Below are positions 1-8,843 of a stretch of 64,000 nt of DNA, piece by piece; the stretch's first letter is position 1, and every line of letters starts with the position of its first letter. The stretch comes from Candidatus Obscuribacter sp. Its GTDB lineage: Bacteria; Cyanobacteriota; Vampirovibrionia; Obscuribacterales; Obscuribacteraceae. Where the stretch lies: NCBI GenBank assembly GCA_021772095.1, contig JADYXR010000122.1:1-64000 (forward strand), given 5' to 3'. Made by a program: the position numbers and the translations under genes. A model generated the notes under the pieces. It did not search any database. It had not been told where the DNA came from and worked only from the letters and a program-made list of their open reading frames with translations.

Positions 1-90
1 GCTACAGCTAGCGCTGTACGCCTCTGTGGCGGTATCATTCCAATCTCTAAAGGTAATTACAATGGACTACCTTTGACACAAAATTATTGA
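1..90 (+). CDS. Possible 3' end of an upstream gene (partial)
   Basis: Frame 1 is open from the first base of the window to a TGA at 88-90. It encodes about 29 residues ending in GLPLTQNY. The stop overlaps the TTG start of the next gene at 87 (TTGA), which would be a typical translational-coupling arrangement. An open run this short occurs by chance fairly often, so the call rests mainly on the overlap. No family is recognisable. Confidence 0.35.
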   Translation, partial: ATASAVRLCGGIIPISKGNYNGLPLTQNY

Positions 91-2456
91 CAGATCCTAC
101 CGACATTCCACTGAGCCTCGACGATCGACTGCGTCTGCACCAGGCTGTTTGCTCCGACCTGAATTTGATCGCGCAAAGAGCTGGAAGCAAATTAGTGTTT
201 TCCAGTTTTCTGTACGCTCATGGTCAATTTAAAGACGCGGAAACTTATGGAAAATGGGCGAAGGAATGTGCGGATGAAATTCCGATTGAGTTGCTCAAGC
301 AAGAGAGCGAGCAGCTCAAAGCTGACATGGCGCTCTTCGCCGATCCGGAAAAGAGAAAAGAATTTTTGAATGTCGCTATGTTCCTGCATAGTGATGGCAA
401 ACAGCCAAGTGCCAATATGTTGCCGCTGCAAACGAGAAAAATGATGACCATGCTTTATATGGGAACTGAATTGAAGCGCGACGGCCAGGACATAGCTGCT
501 GAGTTCGGTAAGACCACTGGGTTTAAGCCTGATCTGGCATTCGAGATGGCGAAAGAAACACGCCAGAAAACAATTGAGATTCTCGGTTTCGATCCGCTCG
601 ACGCGAAACAGGCTCGTCAGGATCCCGAGGTGGCATCACTGTTTGGCGGCATCTGCGAGATCGTTTCAAACCCAGAAAAGTACAATCTATATAAACTTGT
701 GGACGACCACAAATTAGAGAAAATGCAGAAGGAATTAAAAAAATACACCGGCATCGACAGCATGCTCACCGATATTGGCGTGGTGGTGCTTACCGCAGGT
801 GTTCTCGCTGTGTCTCGCAGCCCCAAGGTACAAGCAGGAATCGAGAGCATGTTGGGACACACACTTCCCGGCGTGGAAGTCAACGTCGCTCGGCTGACCA
901 AAATTGGTGGTCTGACAGTAGCCGCCTCTTGTGCGCCTCTCGCCAGGCACTACGGATACAAGGCAATGAGCGGTCTGGCGGAGTCATGGTCGGATACTGC
1001 GGTTCATGTGGTTGGCTCGCTTGCAGCAGCTGAACTAGGAGGAAGAGTGTTAGGCTCCGGCAGCATGTTAACCGGAAGTGCCGGCAGAGGAGTGACCACT
1101 CTTAGAAGTTTCGATAAGGTTGGCAGCGCGGAATGGCTAACCGTGCAGGGTTACAACACAACCGGCAAGTTGGCGGATCTGCTCAGGACCAATGGATTTA
1201 TTTCAGAGTCCAAGATTTTTGCCAATGTACCAAGAGGCACCGCTTTGTCATCCGAAGCAGGATTGAAGGCGATCGAACAAGCAAACCTGACCAACTCCAG
1301 ATTGGCAACCGTTGCAAAGTCAGTGGCCGAAGACTTGCGGTCCGCAAGCGGTATCGATAGCAGCAAGCTGGCTGATTCCCTCGGAAAATCCAGCGGTGGA
1401 AAAATTGCCACCGTGGATGATATCGTGAAAATTGTCGATCAAGAAAAGTTATTGCTCGAGCAATACTTGAAAAACGCTAACAACGCCAGGAAATCAACAT
1501 CCATCGCAGACTCTCTTGCCCAGCATGGATACACGCCGGAGAGAGCACGCATCGAAAAGGCGCTGGAGGGAATGGGCGTAAAAAATGTTGGAGAAGCGGA
1601 GAAATTATTGAAGCAACTAGAGAAAGGCGTTGCCGATCAATTTCCGAAAATTGCCGAGATGCAAAAATCAGGTCTTGTATCTGGTTCAACCAAGCTCATC
1701 GACCTTGCCGCCATGTCCAATAGACCGTTTGACGGACCAGGGCTGGAACGGCTGTTGTCGCGCGTTCCCGGCAATAATCGTGGTGCCTTACTGACCGATA
1801 AAATCATCGACGAAGTGGCAAGTGGAATTAGTAAAGGCAGAACGAAAATCCAAGAGGCCGTTTTATCCAATTCAACTGCGGTGAATTTACCTTCAGTCCC
1901 AAGCCATTTTGGTGTGCCAACACCGCATGCGGTGGCGCGAAATAACTGGACCACGGCACTCACTGCCGGTGGTGCGATCACGGGCACATACAATTCCATC
2001 GTAAAGACCTGGGACCTCGCTCATGCAAATAATCCAGCCACCGGTCAGCCTTATTCTTTTGGCGAAGCATTCCGTGAGGCGCATTTTCCGACCATCCTCG
2101 ATCCAAATGCTCCTGCTGTGCTCCGCCACGCCACATCGTTCATTCTCGGCACTGCCGGTCAAGCTCTGGCGGGTGCGCTGATGCTTCGACCAGGCGCAAT
2201 TCATAAAGGCACCGAGAATGGTGGCTTCCGGTCTTCAATGTGGGATGCTTTGCCAATAACCCAACGAGGATTGAATAACTGGAATGCCACCGTTTTTGCA
2301 AAACCAGGAATGAATGGAGCAGGAGCTCTTACCGCATCCCTGTATAAACCGATGATGGAAGACTCCGCAAGACATGGGCAGCAAAATGCGCGTTACAAAA
2401 ATCTCTTGCGCAACAGCCAGACCCCAATCGAAAATAAGCCATTGCAACATAAGTAG
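87..2456 (+). CDS. Large protein of unknown function (789 aa)
   Basis: I do not recognise this protein. The reading frame has an in-frame stop at 54-56, and TTG 87 is the only usable start before residue 82, so the TTG start is well supported although no clear Shine-Dalgarno precedes it. The first 220 residues are charged and helical. Small-residue hydrophobic stretches near residues 228-245 and 275-330 could be weak membrane-associated helices. The middle (about 350-620) is helical and rich in Ala, Leu, Lys and Ser. A further Ala/Gly-rich hydrophobic segment lies near 640-720. There is no signal peptide. It converges on the DUF4384 gene downstream, with a terminator hairpin between them. It may be part of an operon with whatever ends at position 90. 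Confidence 0.8.
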   Translation: MTDPTDIPLSLDDRLRLHQAVCSDLNLIAQRAGSKLVFSSFLYAHGQFKDAETYGKWAKECADEIPIELLKQESEQLKADMALFADPEKRKEFLNVAMFLHSDGKQPSANMLPLQTRKMMTMLYMGTELKRDGQDIAAEFGKTTGFKPDLAFEMAKETRQKTIEILGFDPLDAKQARQDPEVASLFGGICEIVSNPEKYNLYKLVDDHKLEKMQKELKKYTGIDSMLTDIGVVVLTAGVLAVSRSPKVQAGIESMLGHTLPGVEVNVARLTKIGGLTVAASCAPLARHYGYKAMSGLAESWSDTAVHVVGSLAAAELGGRVLGSGSMLTGSAGRGVTTLRSFDKVGSAEWLTVQGYNTTGKLADLLRTNGFISESKIFANVPRGTALSSEAGLKAIEQANLTNSRLATVAKSVAEDLRSASGIDSSKLADSLGKSSGGKIATVDDIVKIVDQEKLLLEQYLKNANNARKSTSIADSLAQHGYTPERARIEKALEGMGVKNVGEAEKLLKQLEKGVADQFPKIAEMQKSGLVSGSTKLIDLAAMSNRPFDGPGLERLLSRVPGNNRGALLTDKIIDEVASGISKGRTKIQEAVLSNSTAVNLPSVPSHFGVPTPHAVARNNWTTALTAGGAITGTYNSIVKTWDLAHANNPATGQPYSFGEAFREAHFPTILDPNAPAVLRHATSFILGTAGQALAGALMLRPGAIHKGTENGGFRSSMWDALPITQRGLNNWNATVFAKPGMNGAGALTASLYKPMMEDSARHGQQNARYKNLLRNSQTPIENKPLQHK

Positions 2457-2496
2457 CGCAAAACCGTTCATAGGGAGATGGAACGCCTCTCTAAGC

Positions 2497-2526
2497 AAAA
2501 AAGCCGGACTCGAAAGTCCGACTTTT
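2497..2526. terminator. Bidirectional intrinsic terminator
   Basis: Inverted repeat AAAAG-C-CGGACT / AGTCCG-A-CTTTT with a four-base CGAA loop and one C/A mismatch. The flanking A and T runs make it usable in both directions. It lies between two convergent genes ending at 2456 (+) and 2556 (-). Confidence 0.8.
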
Positions 2527-2555
2527 CTGGTGTGCGTTAACTTGATTCGAGTGAT

Positions 2556-3734
2556 CTATCTTTTGTTCGGCTCGATCACGAGATGAAGTTCGATCTTGTT
2601 CGGTGCAGCGGTCGGTTGTGATTGCTGTTCGAAACTTGCGAGTTGAACTTCTTCGGTGTCGCCGCCCTTCTTGGCAGTAACGTTTACTTTTCTGGAGAAG
2701 AACACTTCCGATCTGTTGACCAGTTCTCTGTATCTTTCAGGAGTCATTTCAGCGGCTCTGAATGGGCTTGATGGAACTTTAGCCATTGCGATAGAGATAG
2801 GTGAAGAGTCGCTTTCCAGAGGGTAGGCGTAGACGAAAATCTTTTCGTTTGAAACTTTGCTTGTGCTATTTGCTGCGGTGAAATCGAATTTGCAACCTTC
2901 GCCGCCGACTTCGATCGTTTGTCCAGCTTTAACGAATGGATTGTTTTGGTATTCGTTAGGATAGAGCTGTGTCAGTTGTTCTCCATCGTAGTTGAAGATC
3001 ATCAAGTTGCAATCTTTGTTGGCGGCAACGTTGACCTGAAGTCTTTCGCCGTCTTTGAAATGCGGCTTGTCGCCTTTCTTGTTCAACCAGGCGGTGACAA
3101 TTTGTTCGCCGGCGTTGACGTGGATAGTCTTGGTACTAGATGCGGTGCTCTTAGTTGCGACGACTGGTTGTGATTTTGCTGGGATCACTTTAGCAATCGG
3201 CTGAGTCTTGGTTGTGGTCTTTACAGTCTTCACTTGCAACGGCTCATTAGTCGACTTATGAATAGCTGTCGAAGTCGCATTCTTTGAAGTCGTAGTTGTG
3301 GTTGTCGTTGTAGTTACTCGTGCCGGAGCGCCAAGTTTGGTCGAGCGGTTTGGTGCGTTTTTCTGTTCGATAAACAAACCCTTGCCGAAGACGTGACTGC
3401 CGTCGTTCATCACGTTCTTAACGCGTGGAGCCGAAGTGCCTTTGTTTTCGGCAGTCGTCACTTTACCTGTTTGCACGGACTTGACCGGCGTCAGGGAAGG
3501 CGTAAGCGACTTAATGATGATGCCTCGGTTATCACCGACGTTTTTCATATCATCTTTGGTCGGTGTCTTCGGTGCTTTCGATTCGTCAGGCGCATCCGCA
3601 GGTAATGCTTTGGTGTCGGCGGGAGCCGCTTTGACCGTTTCTTTAGCCGTGTCGTCGGCGAATGCCGGAGCTGCTGAGCACGATGCAATCAACAATGTTG
3701 ATAGCAGCAGTAGGTTAGCCCCTTTGGTATTCAT
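2556..3734 (-). CDS. Exported DUF4384-domain protein, probable lipoprotein
   Basis: The first 28 residues are a signal peptide. Two processing sites can be read: a lipobox-like I-A-S-C at residues 16-19, which would make a lipoprotein, or an AFA-D signal peptidase I site at 25-28. A long Thr/Lys/Ala-rich linker follows, including a run of nine Thr residues near 142-150. The C-terminal half (about 220-330) has the DUF4384 pattern: a 'NLMIFNYDGEQLTQLYPNEY' segment followed by KAGQTIEV. DUF4384 domains are known in bacterial surface proteins, often beside proteases or peptidoglycan-binding modules; their molecular role is not settled. The upstream gene on the same strand (3835-5112) also ends in a DUF4384-like domain, so the two are probably functionally linked. 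The 100 bp gap could hold a separate promoter. Confidence 0.85.
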   Translation of the reverse strand: MNTKGANLLLLSTLLIASCSAAPAFADDTAKETVKAAPADTKALPADAPDESKAPKTPTKDDMKNVGDNRGIIIKSLTPSLTPVKSVQTGKVTTAENKGTSAPRVKNVMNDGSHVFGKGLFIEQKNAPNRSTKLGAPARVTTTTTTTTTSKNATSTAIHKSTNEPLQVKTVKTTTKTQPIAKVIPAKSQPVVATKSTASSTKTIHVNAGEQIVTAWLNKKGDKPHFKDGERLQVNVAANKDCNLMIFNYDGEQLTQLYPNEYQNNPFVKAGQTIEVGGEGCKFDFTAANSTSKVSNEKIFVYAYPLESDSSPISIAMAKVPSSPFRAAEMTPERYRELVNRSEVFFSRKVNVTAKKGGDTEEVQLASFEQQSQPTAAPNKIELHLVIEPNKR

Positions 3735-3834
3735 GATTCTCGCCTCTCTTACTCAAAAACTCTATGGTCGCAAAACGCCCTGTGTATGGATTACGGATGC
3801 TTCAATCCTTTTAGGCGGGAACCCAGAAAAGATT

Positions 3835-5112
3835 TTAGCTTTTGTCAGGCGGCTTGGATTGGGGTGCCTTAATCTGCTGATGCAGTACTTCGCCGGGTTG
3901 TTGGGTGACCAGTTTATTTATTCTATCAAGCAACTTCTTCGGTGTGATTGGAAGCAGGTATGTGTGAGCGTCGCCTTCCTCATCTTCCTTCACCGGCGGG
4001 GTGTCTTGTTTTAGGGCGAGAATGTGGAAAGTTCCACCGGGCAAGTGGTTGACCAGGATGGCCTGGTTTCCGACACTCTCGATTACCGCGTTGGAACTGG
4101 CATCACGCTGGGCTTTGATGGCGGTCTGATGCGGTGCAGGAAAGACCTGTAATGCCATTGTATCGTCAATATAGTAAACGTAGATAAAGCACGGAGATTT
4201 CGGCGTGATGGTCATTTTAAGAGCGTCGCCGAACTTATAATCCAAAGGCGCTTTTTCAAACGAAACCGTGAGCATGAAGTTTGGCTGCGACGAAAACGAC
4301 CATTTGCCCTGGTATTGGTAGGCAAAGATAGCCATCGTGATAATTCCGCAGATCAAGAAGGCGACGACTCCCGGGATTATGTTGAGCAAGCTGGGTGCCT
4401 CATTGTTTGACGACTCGGAAACCCCAAGCGCCATCAGAGAATCAACTGATAGAGCCATGCGAATGGATGTGGTGGGTAGGTTTAAACCCGGTAAGGTAGC
4501 CGTGTCTCCGCAGTGAATCGCAACCACTGACTCGCCGTCGAACAGTGCTGTGCCCGAGTCTCCCGGGGCCAGCGCCAGATCATGGAGCAAGTGGAAGCGA
4601 TCGTTTCGTTTCAGTGGACCAAGAAAACTGCCTATTTGAGCCAATGGAGACAACGAGGTTGTGTAGACGCCCAGGTGAATCGGGTAACGAATCGCAGACA
4701 GCGTCTGGTGTTGGTCGATCTCTTTGTCATATGTCACCGGCAGCGAACGAGCGCTGGACTCGGGTTCAATCAGATCGATAGTTAAAGCGGCGACGTCAAA
4801 TTTAACCAGATCGCCTTCGTGCCTTTGAAAACTCGGATGCAGCTTAATCTCTCTTATCACATACCGATTGCCGGAGGCTGGAAACTTCACGGTCAGACTG
4901 CTTGGCGCGCGGACGAACTGATCGACTACGTGCCCGCAGGTAATCAATGTGTTGGGCGCCGCAATCCAGGCTTGCCCTAAAACCTCGTCCCTGTCGCCTT
5001 TCGGGATAACGATGTGGGCGAGCGCTCCGCCGAAGATGTCCGGGTCGCGGGGGAGGCGTAATTTATGGCTGCTTGTCGCGGGCACTTGGAATCCTTTTAG
5101 GGTGTCAATCAC
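3835..5112 (-). CDS. Trypsin-like serine protease with membrane anchor and DUF4384-like domain
   Basis: The N-terminal half is a chymotrypsin-fold protease with all three catalytic residues in order: His61 in TCGHVVD, Asp106 in KFDVAAL and Ser186 in GDSGTAL. A single hydrophobic helix at about 244-266 follows. The C-terminal part (about 280-385) resembles DUF4384: 'FIYVYYIDDTMALQVFPAP' matches the conserved strand-turn-Leu/Phe-Pro pattern. There is no N-terminal signal peptide, so the protease half would face the cytoplasm unless the single helix acts as a reverse signal anchor; which side it is on cannot be decided from sequence. It precedes the DUF4384 lipoprotein on the same strand. Family assignment is firm for the protease and moderate for the C-terminus. 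Confidence 0.85.
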   Translation of the reverse strand: MIDTLKGFQVPATSSHKLRLPRDPDIFGGALAHIVIPKGDRDEVLGQAWIAAPNTLITCGHVVDQFVRAPSSLTVKFPASGNRYVIREIKLHPSFQRHEGDLVKFDVAALTIDLIEPESSARSLPVTYDKEIDQHQTLSAIRYPIHLGVYTTSLSPLAQIGSFLGPLKRNDRFHLLHDLALAPGDSGTALFDGESVVAIHCGDTATLPGLNLPTTSIRMALSVDSLMALGVSESSNNEAPSLLNIIPGVVAFLICGIITMAIFAYQYQGKWSFSSQPNFMLTVSFEKAPLDYKFGDALKMTITPKSPCFIYVYYIDDTMALQVFPAPHQTAIKAQRDASSNAVIESVGNQAILVNHLPGGTFHILALKQDTPPVKEDEEGDAHTYLLPITPKKLLDRINKLVTQQPGEVLHQQIKAPQSKPPDKS

Positions 5113-5191
5113 TTACCATGTTATCGCAGCTCAAGAGGTCTCCAAAATTGGGCCCTATAAAAAGCTGTTATTTCTGCTAAATTCACATTAG

Positions 5192-5644
5192 ATGAGCGAA
5201 CAAATCGTCAAACCTATATCGGACAAAAAGAACGGGAAAGTGCTTTTCCTGATTTTGTCGTTCTTATGGCTCCCAGTCTCGTTTATCCTGCCTTATTCAT
5301 TTACCCATCATATGGCGACCACTGATTACGTGGGCGATTTGCCCGGGCGCAGTCGGTACACCGACGCACCGGCGCAGTGGCGCGTCGATGAAGCCAATAA
5401 CGAGTCTATTCGCAGCGGCATGGTTGGCGTCGTGGTGGCGCTGGCAATCTTTGCGATGTGGCGGCTCGATCGACTTATAACTAAAGATCGTTCAGACCTC
5501 AAGGGGACCTGGATGATTGTTATGCTCGGAGCTTTCGCGATGCTGTTGTGGACCGTTTGGACATGCGCTGGACATCTGATGATTCGCGCCCATGACGAGA
5601 TAAATTCGGTTCCGGCTGGTTTGCCCGGGTTGGAAACGGAATAG
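5192..5644 (+). CDS. Small membrane protein, unknown
   Basis: A 150-residue protein with three predicted membrane helices, at about 16-36, 77-92 and 104-124. A short polar loop carries a 'YVGDLPGRSRYTDAPAQW' segment between the first two. No family is recognised. The gene starts with ATG 80 bp from the divergent protease gene, so the 5113-5191 gap must hold promoters for both. Downstream lies the helix-hairpin-helix gene on the same strand with a gap of roughly 107 bp. Confidence 0.7.
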   Translation: MSEQIVKPISDKKNGKVLFLILSFLWLPVSFILPYSFTHHMATTDYVGDLPGRSRYTDAPAQWRVDEANNESIRSGMVGVVVALAIFAMWRLDRLITKDRSDLKGTWMIVMLGAFAMLLWTVWTCAGHLMIRAHDEINSVPAGLPGLETE

Positions 5645-5751
5645 CCGGTTAATCGTGCTTAAACTTTGAGTGATGTGACTAAGCATCCCGGCGATTGTCG
5701 TTCTACGAGCCGAAATCCTATATTATAAGTACCGTTCTCATCCCTGATTTT

Positions 5752-7227
5752 ATGCGCGTTGGACTTGTGCTTTCTACGAAACCCAAGCTTGAAGAGATTC
5801 TCGCTGTTGCTCCCGAGTGGCAGACCACTTTCGAGCGGCTCCATCAAGAACCATCGAAAGACGGAAAAGCTCGCGTAGTAGCGCCTTTAGAGCTGTTCCA
5901 AACGCTCGGCGCCAAAGCTATCTATACAAAGTTGAAAACATTGGGTTCGCAAACCGATGGCTTCATCACGATCCTCAGAGATTTTTACTATCAGCCTCTT
6001 CTGGCTAAGATGCTCGAGAGCAATCAAAACTTGCGGCGTTTCTGGTTTCAGCGCCGAGTAGCGGCTGACGATCAAAAGCATCAAGCGGTTTCGTTGTCAG
6101 TAGAACTGGCTCAGAAGCTCGAAACTGCGCTGCTGAAACAATTGAAGTTGGGACAAGAAGACGGCTTCAAGGTCTTATTGCCCGCTTATGCTCAGCGATC
6201 CGTTCACAACGCTGTTGTGGATTATGTGAGAAACGAGTGGCAGTGGGAGAAAGATACGCTGCAGGATATCAATCTCGATCCGGAGCAAATCGATCCACGC
6301 GCTAACGTAGCCGATGACAACAAATATTCGCCTGAAAATCAGGCGCTGTCAGGCGAGCAAGTCGGGCAGTTGAACCAGCTTAGAGAGCGTCTGGCTAAGA
6401 TGCTCGGCGAAAAAGGTTTTCAGCAAGAACCGCTGATCGTCGTCGATTGCATGTTTGGTATGGGTCTGACGCCACAGTCGAAAGTGGGCGTGGAGATGAC
6501 CATGCGGGAATGTTGCGATGTTCTCGAGATCAAAGGTGAGACTCAAGCTCGCAAAATCGCCCGCTGTCAGGTCCTTCTAGACAAGGGTCTCGATATGATC
6601 CGCGACATGATTCGCTCGAATATGCCTGGTGTGGCTATCTCCTGGCAAACTGATATCAACGTCAACTCGGCATCAAGACGCGAACTCAATCACCATCTTG
6701 GTTTGACTGAAGGCGAAGTCGATCGGCTGATCGTCGGACGCCAGTATTACAGCATGTCTGAACTGGTAGACAGACGCGTTCTGCAAGCCAGCAAATTGTC
6801 TGAAATCGCTGCGCGTGGGGCTGTTGCAGCTTTCGTGCCAGTGGATTTGAACGCTGCCACACGCCGAGACCTGGTTGATATCCTCGGTTGCGATAAAGAA
6901 GTCGCTAAAAAATTAGTTGAATTGCGTCCGTTTTCCAGTCTCAATGACATGCTCGAGAAGAAGCTGCTCGATAAAAAAGACTTGGAAAAAATGATCAACA
7001 ATGGTGCCGTGCTGAAAGCCGTCGAGAAAGAAGGCGAGCGTATCAATTTAAACACTGCCGAAGCCCAGCAGTTGCGTCAATTAGGTTTTTCCGAAGACTC
7101 CACCGCCCGATTTTTAAGAGCCAGACCGTTTCTGACCTGGAATGAGCTGGAAGATTTTCTCTGCGTGGATGCCGAATTGTTCAGAAACATACGAGAAAAA
7201 TCTTGTTTAACAATTTCCCCGCACTAA
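5752..7227 (+). CDS. Protein with three ComEA-like helix-hairpin-helix repeats
   Basis: The frame is open from a TTG at 5695, but ATG 5752 is preferred because it begins a compact domain (MRVGLVLSTK) and the extra 19 codons overlap a TATATTATAA promoter-like sequence. The C-terminal half has three repeats of the ComEA-type helix-hairpin-helix form, recognisable by 'NVNSASRRELNHHLG', 'DLNAATRRDLVDILG' and 'NLNTAEAQQLRQLGF', each followed by a 'RPF' or similar hairpin. Such repeats bind DNA without sequence preference or mediate protein contacts. The region around residues 120-310 is helical and weakly suggests sigma-70 regions 2 and 4 (spacing of 'VHNAVVDYVRNEWQW' and 'LIVVDCMFGMGLTPQSK'), but this is a visual impression only. 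There is no signal peptide, so it is likely cytosolic. Confidence 0.75.
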   Translation: MRVGLVLSTKPKLEEILAVAPEWQTTFERLHQEPSKDGKARVVAPLELFQTLGAKAIYTKLKTLGSQTDGFITILRDFYYQPLLAKMLESNQNLRRFWFQRRVAADDQKHQAVSLSVELAQKLETALLKQLKLGQEDGFKVLLPAYAQRSVHNAVVDYVRNEWQWEKDTLQDINLDPEQIDPRANVADDNKYSPENQALSGEQVGQLNQLRERLAKMLGEKGFQQEPLIVVDCMFGMGLTPQSKVGVEMTMRECCDVLEIKGETQARKIARCQVLLDKGLDMIRDMIRSNMPGVAISWQTDINVNSASRRELNHHLGLTEGEVDRLIVGRQYYSMSELVDRRVLQASKLSEIAARGAVAAFVPVDLNAATRRDLVDILGCDKEVAKKLVELRPFSSLNDMLEKKLLDKKDLEKMINNGAVLKAVEKEGERINLNTAEAQQLRQLGFSEDSTARFLRARPFLTWNELEDFLCVDAELFRNIREKSCLTISPH

Positions 7228-7299
7228 TTTTCAACTGACCGCCGTAGACATTTTTGTGAACGGACTGGAAAGCCACCGGCGTTAGAAAAGGTGAGAGTC

Positions 7300-8517
7300 A
7301 TGAGTAATCGAGTTGAATTTAGCCCCGAGATAGTCCGACTAGCTCAGGCACGAGCCAGTGAAAGCGGCTCAAATCTGTCAGACGAATTGGCGCGTATCAC
7401 CGTCGAAGAAGTGATCATGAACGCTGACCCGGAACTTAATCTCTTGATGGAGCCGGATTGCGCACTGAGCTCGATTGACTCGGTGGTCGCCGCCATTGGT
7501 GCCAACGACGTAGTCGTTAATTCCAGACATATAGATGTCCGCGCGCTAGACGATGAAGGTTATGTTTCGCTGTCCAAGGCTCTGGTGGGAACACCGGTGT
7601 TGACGGCGGGCACGCTCGTTGTGTCGCTCGACGGCAGCCTCTCTGGTGAAGTGGTATCACATATCAAAGCAGGCACCTGGTTGAACTCGGAAGGGCGATT
7701 CGGAGACGATGAAGCTGTTCGAATTCAAGCAGAACGAACCAGTGGCTTTGACGCTGTCGCCACCATATCCGGTATCGTCCAGGGCGCCCTCAATGCCTCG
7801 GATAAATCGGCTAATAGAACACCTGAAGTCAGCGAATTGCATCAATTTCTCAAAGAGCCTTCATCATTCATCACCGCTCGTCAGAAGCAGTTAGTGACGG
7901 CGTTGTGCACGAGTTCCGAAGTAAGAGATATGGCTCGCGAGGTCCATGTCGAACTTTCCAGAGGCGCAGTCAATCGCATGCTTCGTGCCGAAGCCAATTG
8001 GAATCGTCGTACCGAAGAGATGGTCGACAAACTTTCTCCGAAGTTCAAATCATTGACTCGTGACGAATTGAAAAAACATGTCACCATCACTGGTGAAGAA
8101 TTGGGCGGACAGTTTGAAGCACCTGCCTTCCGCAAGGCACTGCTGAAGCGCGTTTCGTCTGACGAACTTTCTCGTCGGTTGGGCGGAAATGCCGCCACCA
8201 AAATGAAAAATCTCTACGATCAAATTATTGCCGGCAAATCACCTAGCGATGCTGTGAAGCAAGTGGTGAAAAATCAAGTTGCCGTCGACATCGCGCAATC
8301 CATCAAGTCTCAACGTGGACGTGTGGAAAATTTTGTTGCCGTGACAGCAGAAGAAATTGGTCGTGCATTCCAACAATTGGCTTTGCAACCTTCTTATGCA
8401 ACTCACAGCAAACAAGATGAAGGCATCGATGCCATTAATGAAGCGCTGTTGTTACTCGAAGCAGGCGATGTTGCTGAGAGCGTCAAGGCGATCGAAAAAG
8501 AACTGATCGAAGGCTAG
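7300..8517 (+). CDS. Conserved-looking soluble protein, unknown function
   Basis: ATG 7300 is chosen over GTG 7291 because AAGGTGAG lies directly upstream at Shine-Dalgarno distance. The first 45 residues read as a short strand followed by two helices ('VEFSPEIVRLAQARASESGS', then 'LSDELARITVEEV'), resembling a ribbon-helix-helix fold; that is a suggestion only. The next 90 residues are beta-rich, and the rest is charged and helical. There is no signal peptide or membrane segment. It follows the helix-hairpin-helix gene by 72 bp on the same strand and may be cotranscribed with it. No family name can be assigned. Confidence 0.7.
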   Translation: MSNRVEFSPEIVRLAQARASESGSNLSDELARITVEEVIMNADPELNLLMEPDCALSSIDSVVAAIGANDVVVNSRHIDVRALDDEGYVSLSKALVGTPVLTAGTLVVSLDGSLSGEVVSHIKAGTWLNSEGRFGDDEAVRIQAERTSGFDAVATISGIVQGALNASDKSANRTPEVSELHQFLKEPSSFITARQKQLVTALCTSSEVRDMAREVHVELSRGAVNRMLRAEANWNRRTEEMVDKLSPKFKSLTRDELKKHVTITGEELGGQFEAPAFRKALLKRVSSDELSRRLGGNAATKMKNLYDQIIAGKSPSDAVKQVVKNQVAVDIAQSIKSQRGRVENFVAVTAEEIGRAFQQLALQPSYATHSKQDEGIDAINEALLLLEAGDVAESVKAIEKELIEG

Positions 8518-8843
8518 AACCGCTGACTTTGTTCGCCACCATAGATGGTGTGGCCGAACGAAAAGAAGTGCGTACTGCCGATCGAAAGAACCGGAAAAAC
8601 GAATGCCCAGCGAACCGAGCATGGCGGTTTGTTGGGCAATTTCGTCAGCGTTTTGCCAACTTTCGTGCAGGCATTTGCCAAGTGAGTTATCCTTAAATGT
8701 GCGGGGCTGAGAAGGGACGATGCCAGGTGTTGGCATTTGTGACTGAATCCTGATTCAATAGCCCTTAGCCTTGCGCGCTGGAAGGAGTTCCGGAGCGCAA
8801 CCAGTGGGTGGAAGAAGCCGTATTTAAGGAATAAAGGAAACTT
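8518..8843. other. Intergenic region upstream of the TldD-like pair
   Basis: No convincing gene is present; an antisense reading frame here overlaps the preceding gene and has no start signal. An imperfect hairpin lies at about 8531-8559 (GTTCG...CGAAC outside, CCACCA/TGG inside, with small bulges), possibly the end of the upstream transcript. A perfect 14-base dyad TGAATC-CT-GATTCA at 8744-8757 lies about 90 bp before the tldD-like start and could be an operator. A good ribosome site (AAAGGAAAC) precedes ATG 8844. Confidence 0.5.

Noticed and set aside
8452..8736. 94-codon minus-strand frame in the gap before the tldD-like gene
   Set aside because: It overlaps the end of the preceding gene, has no ribosome site and no recognisable composition.
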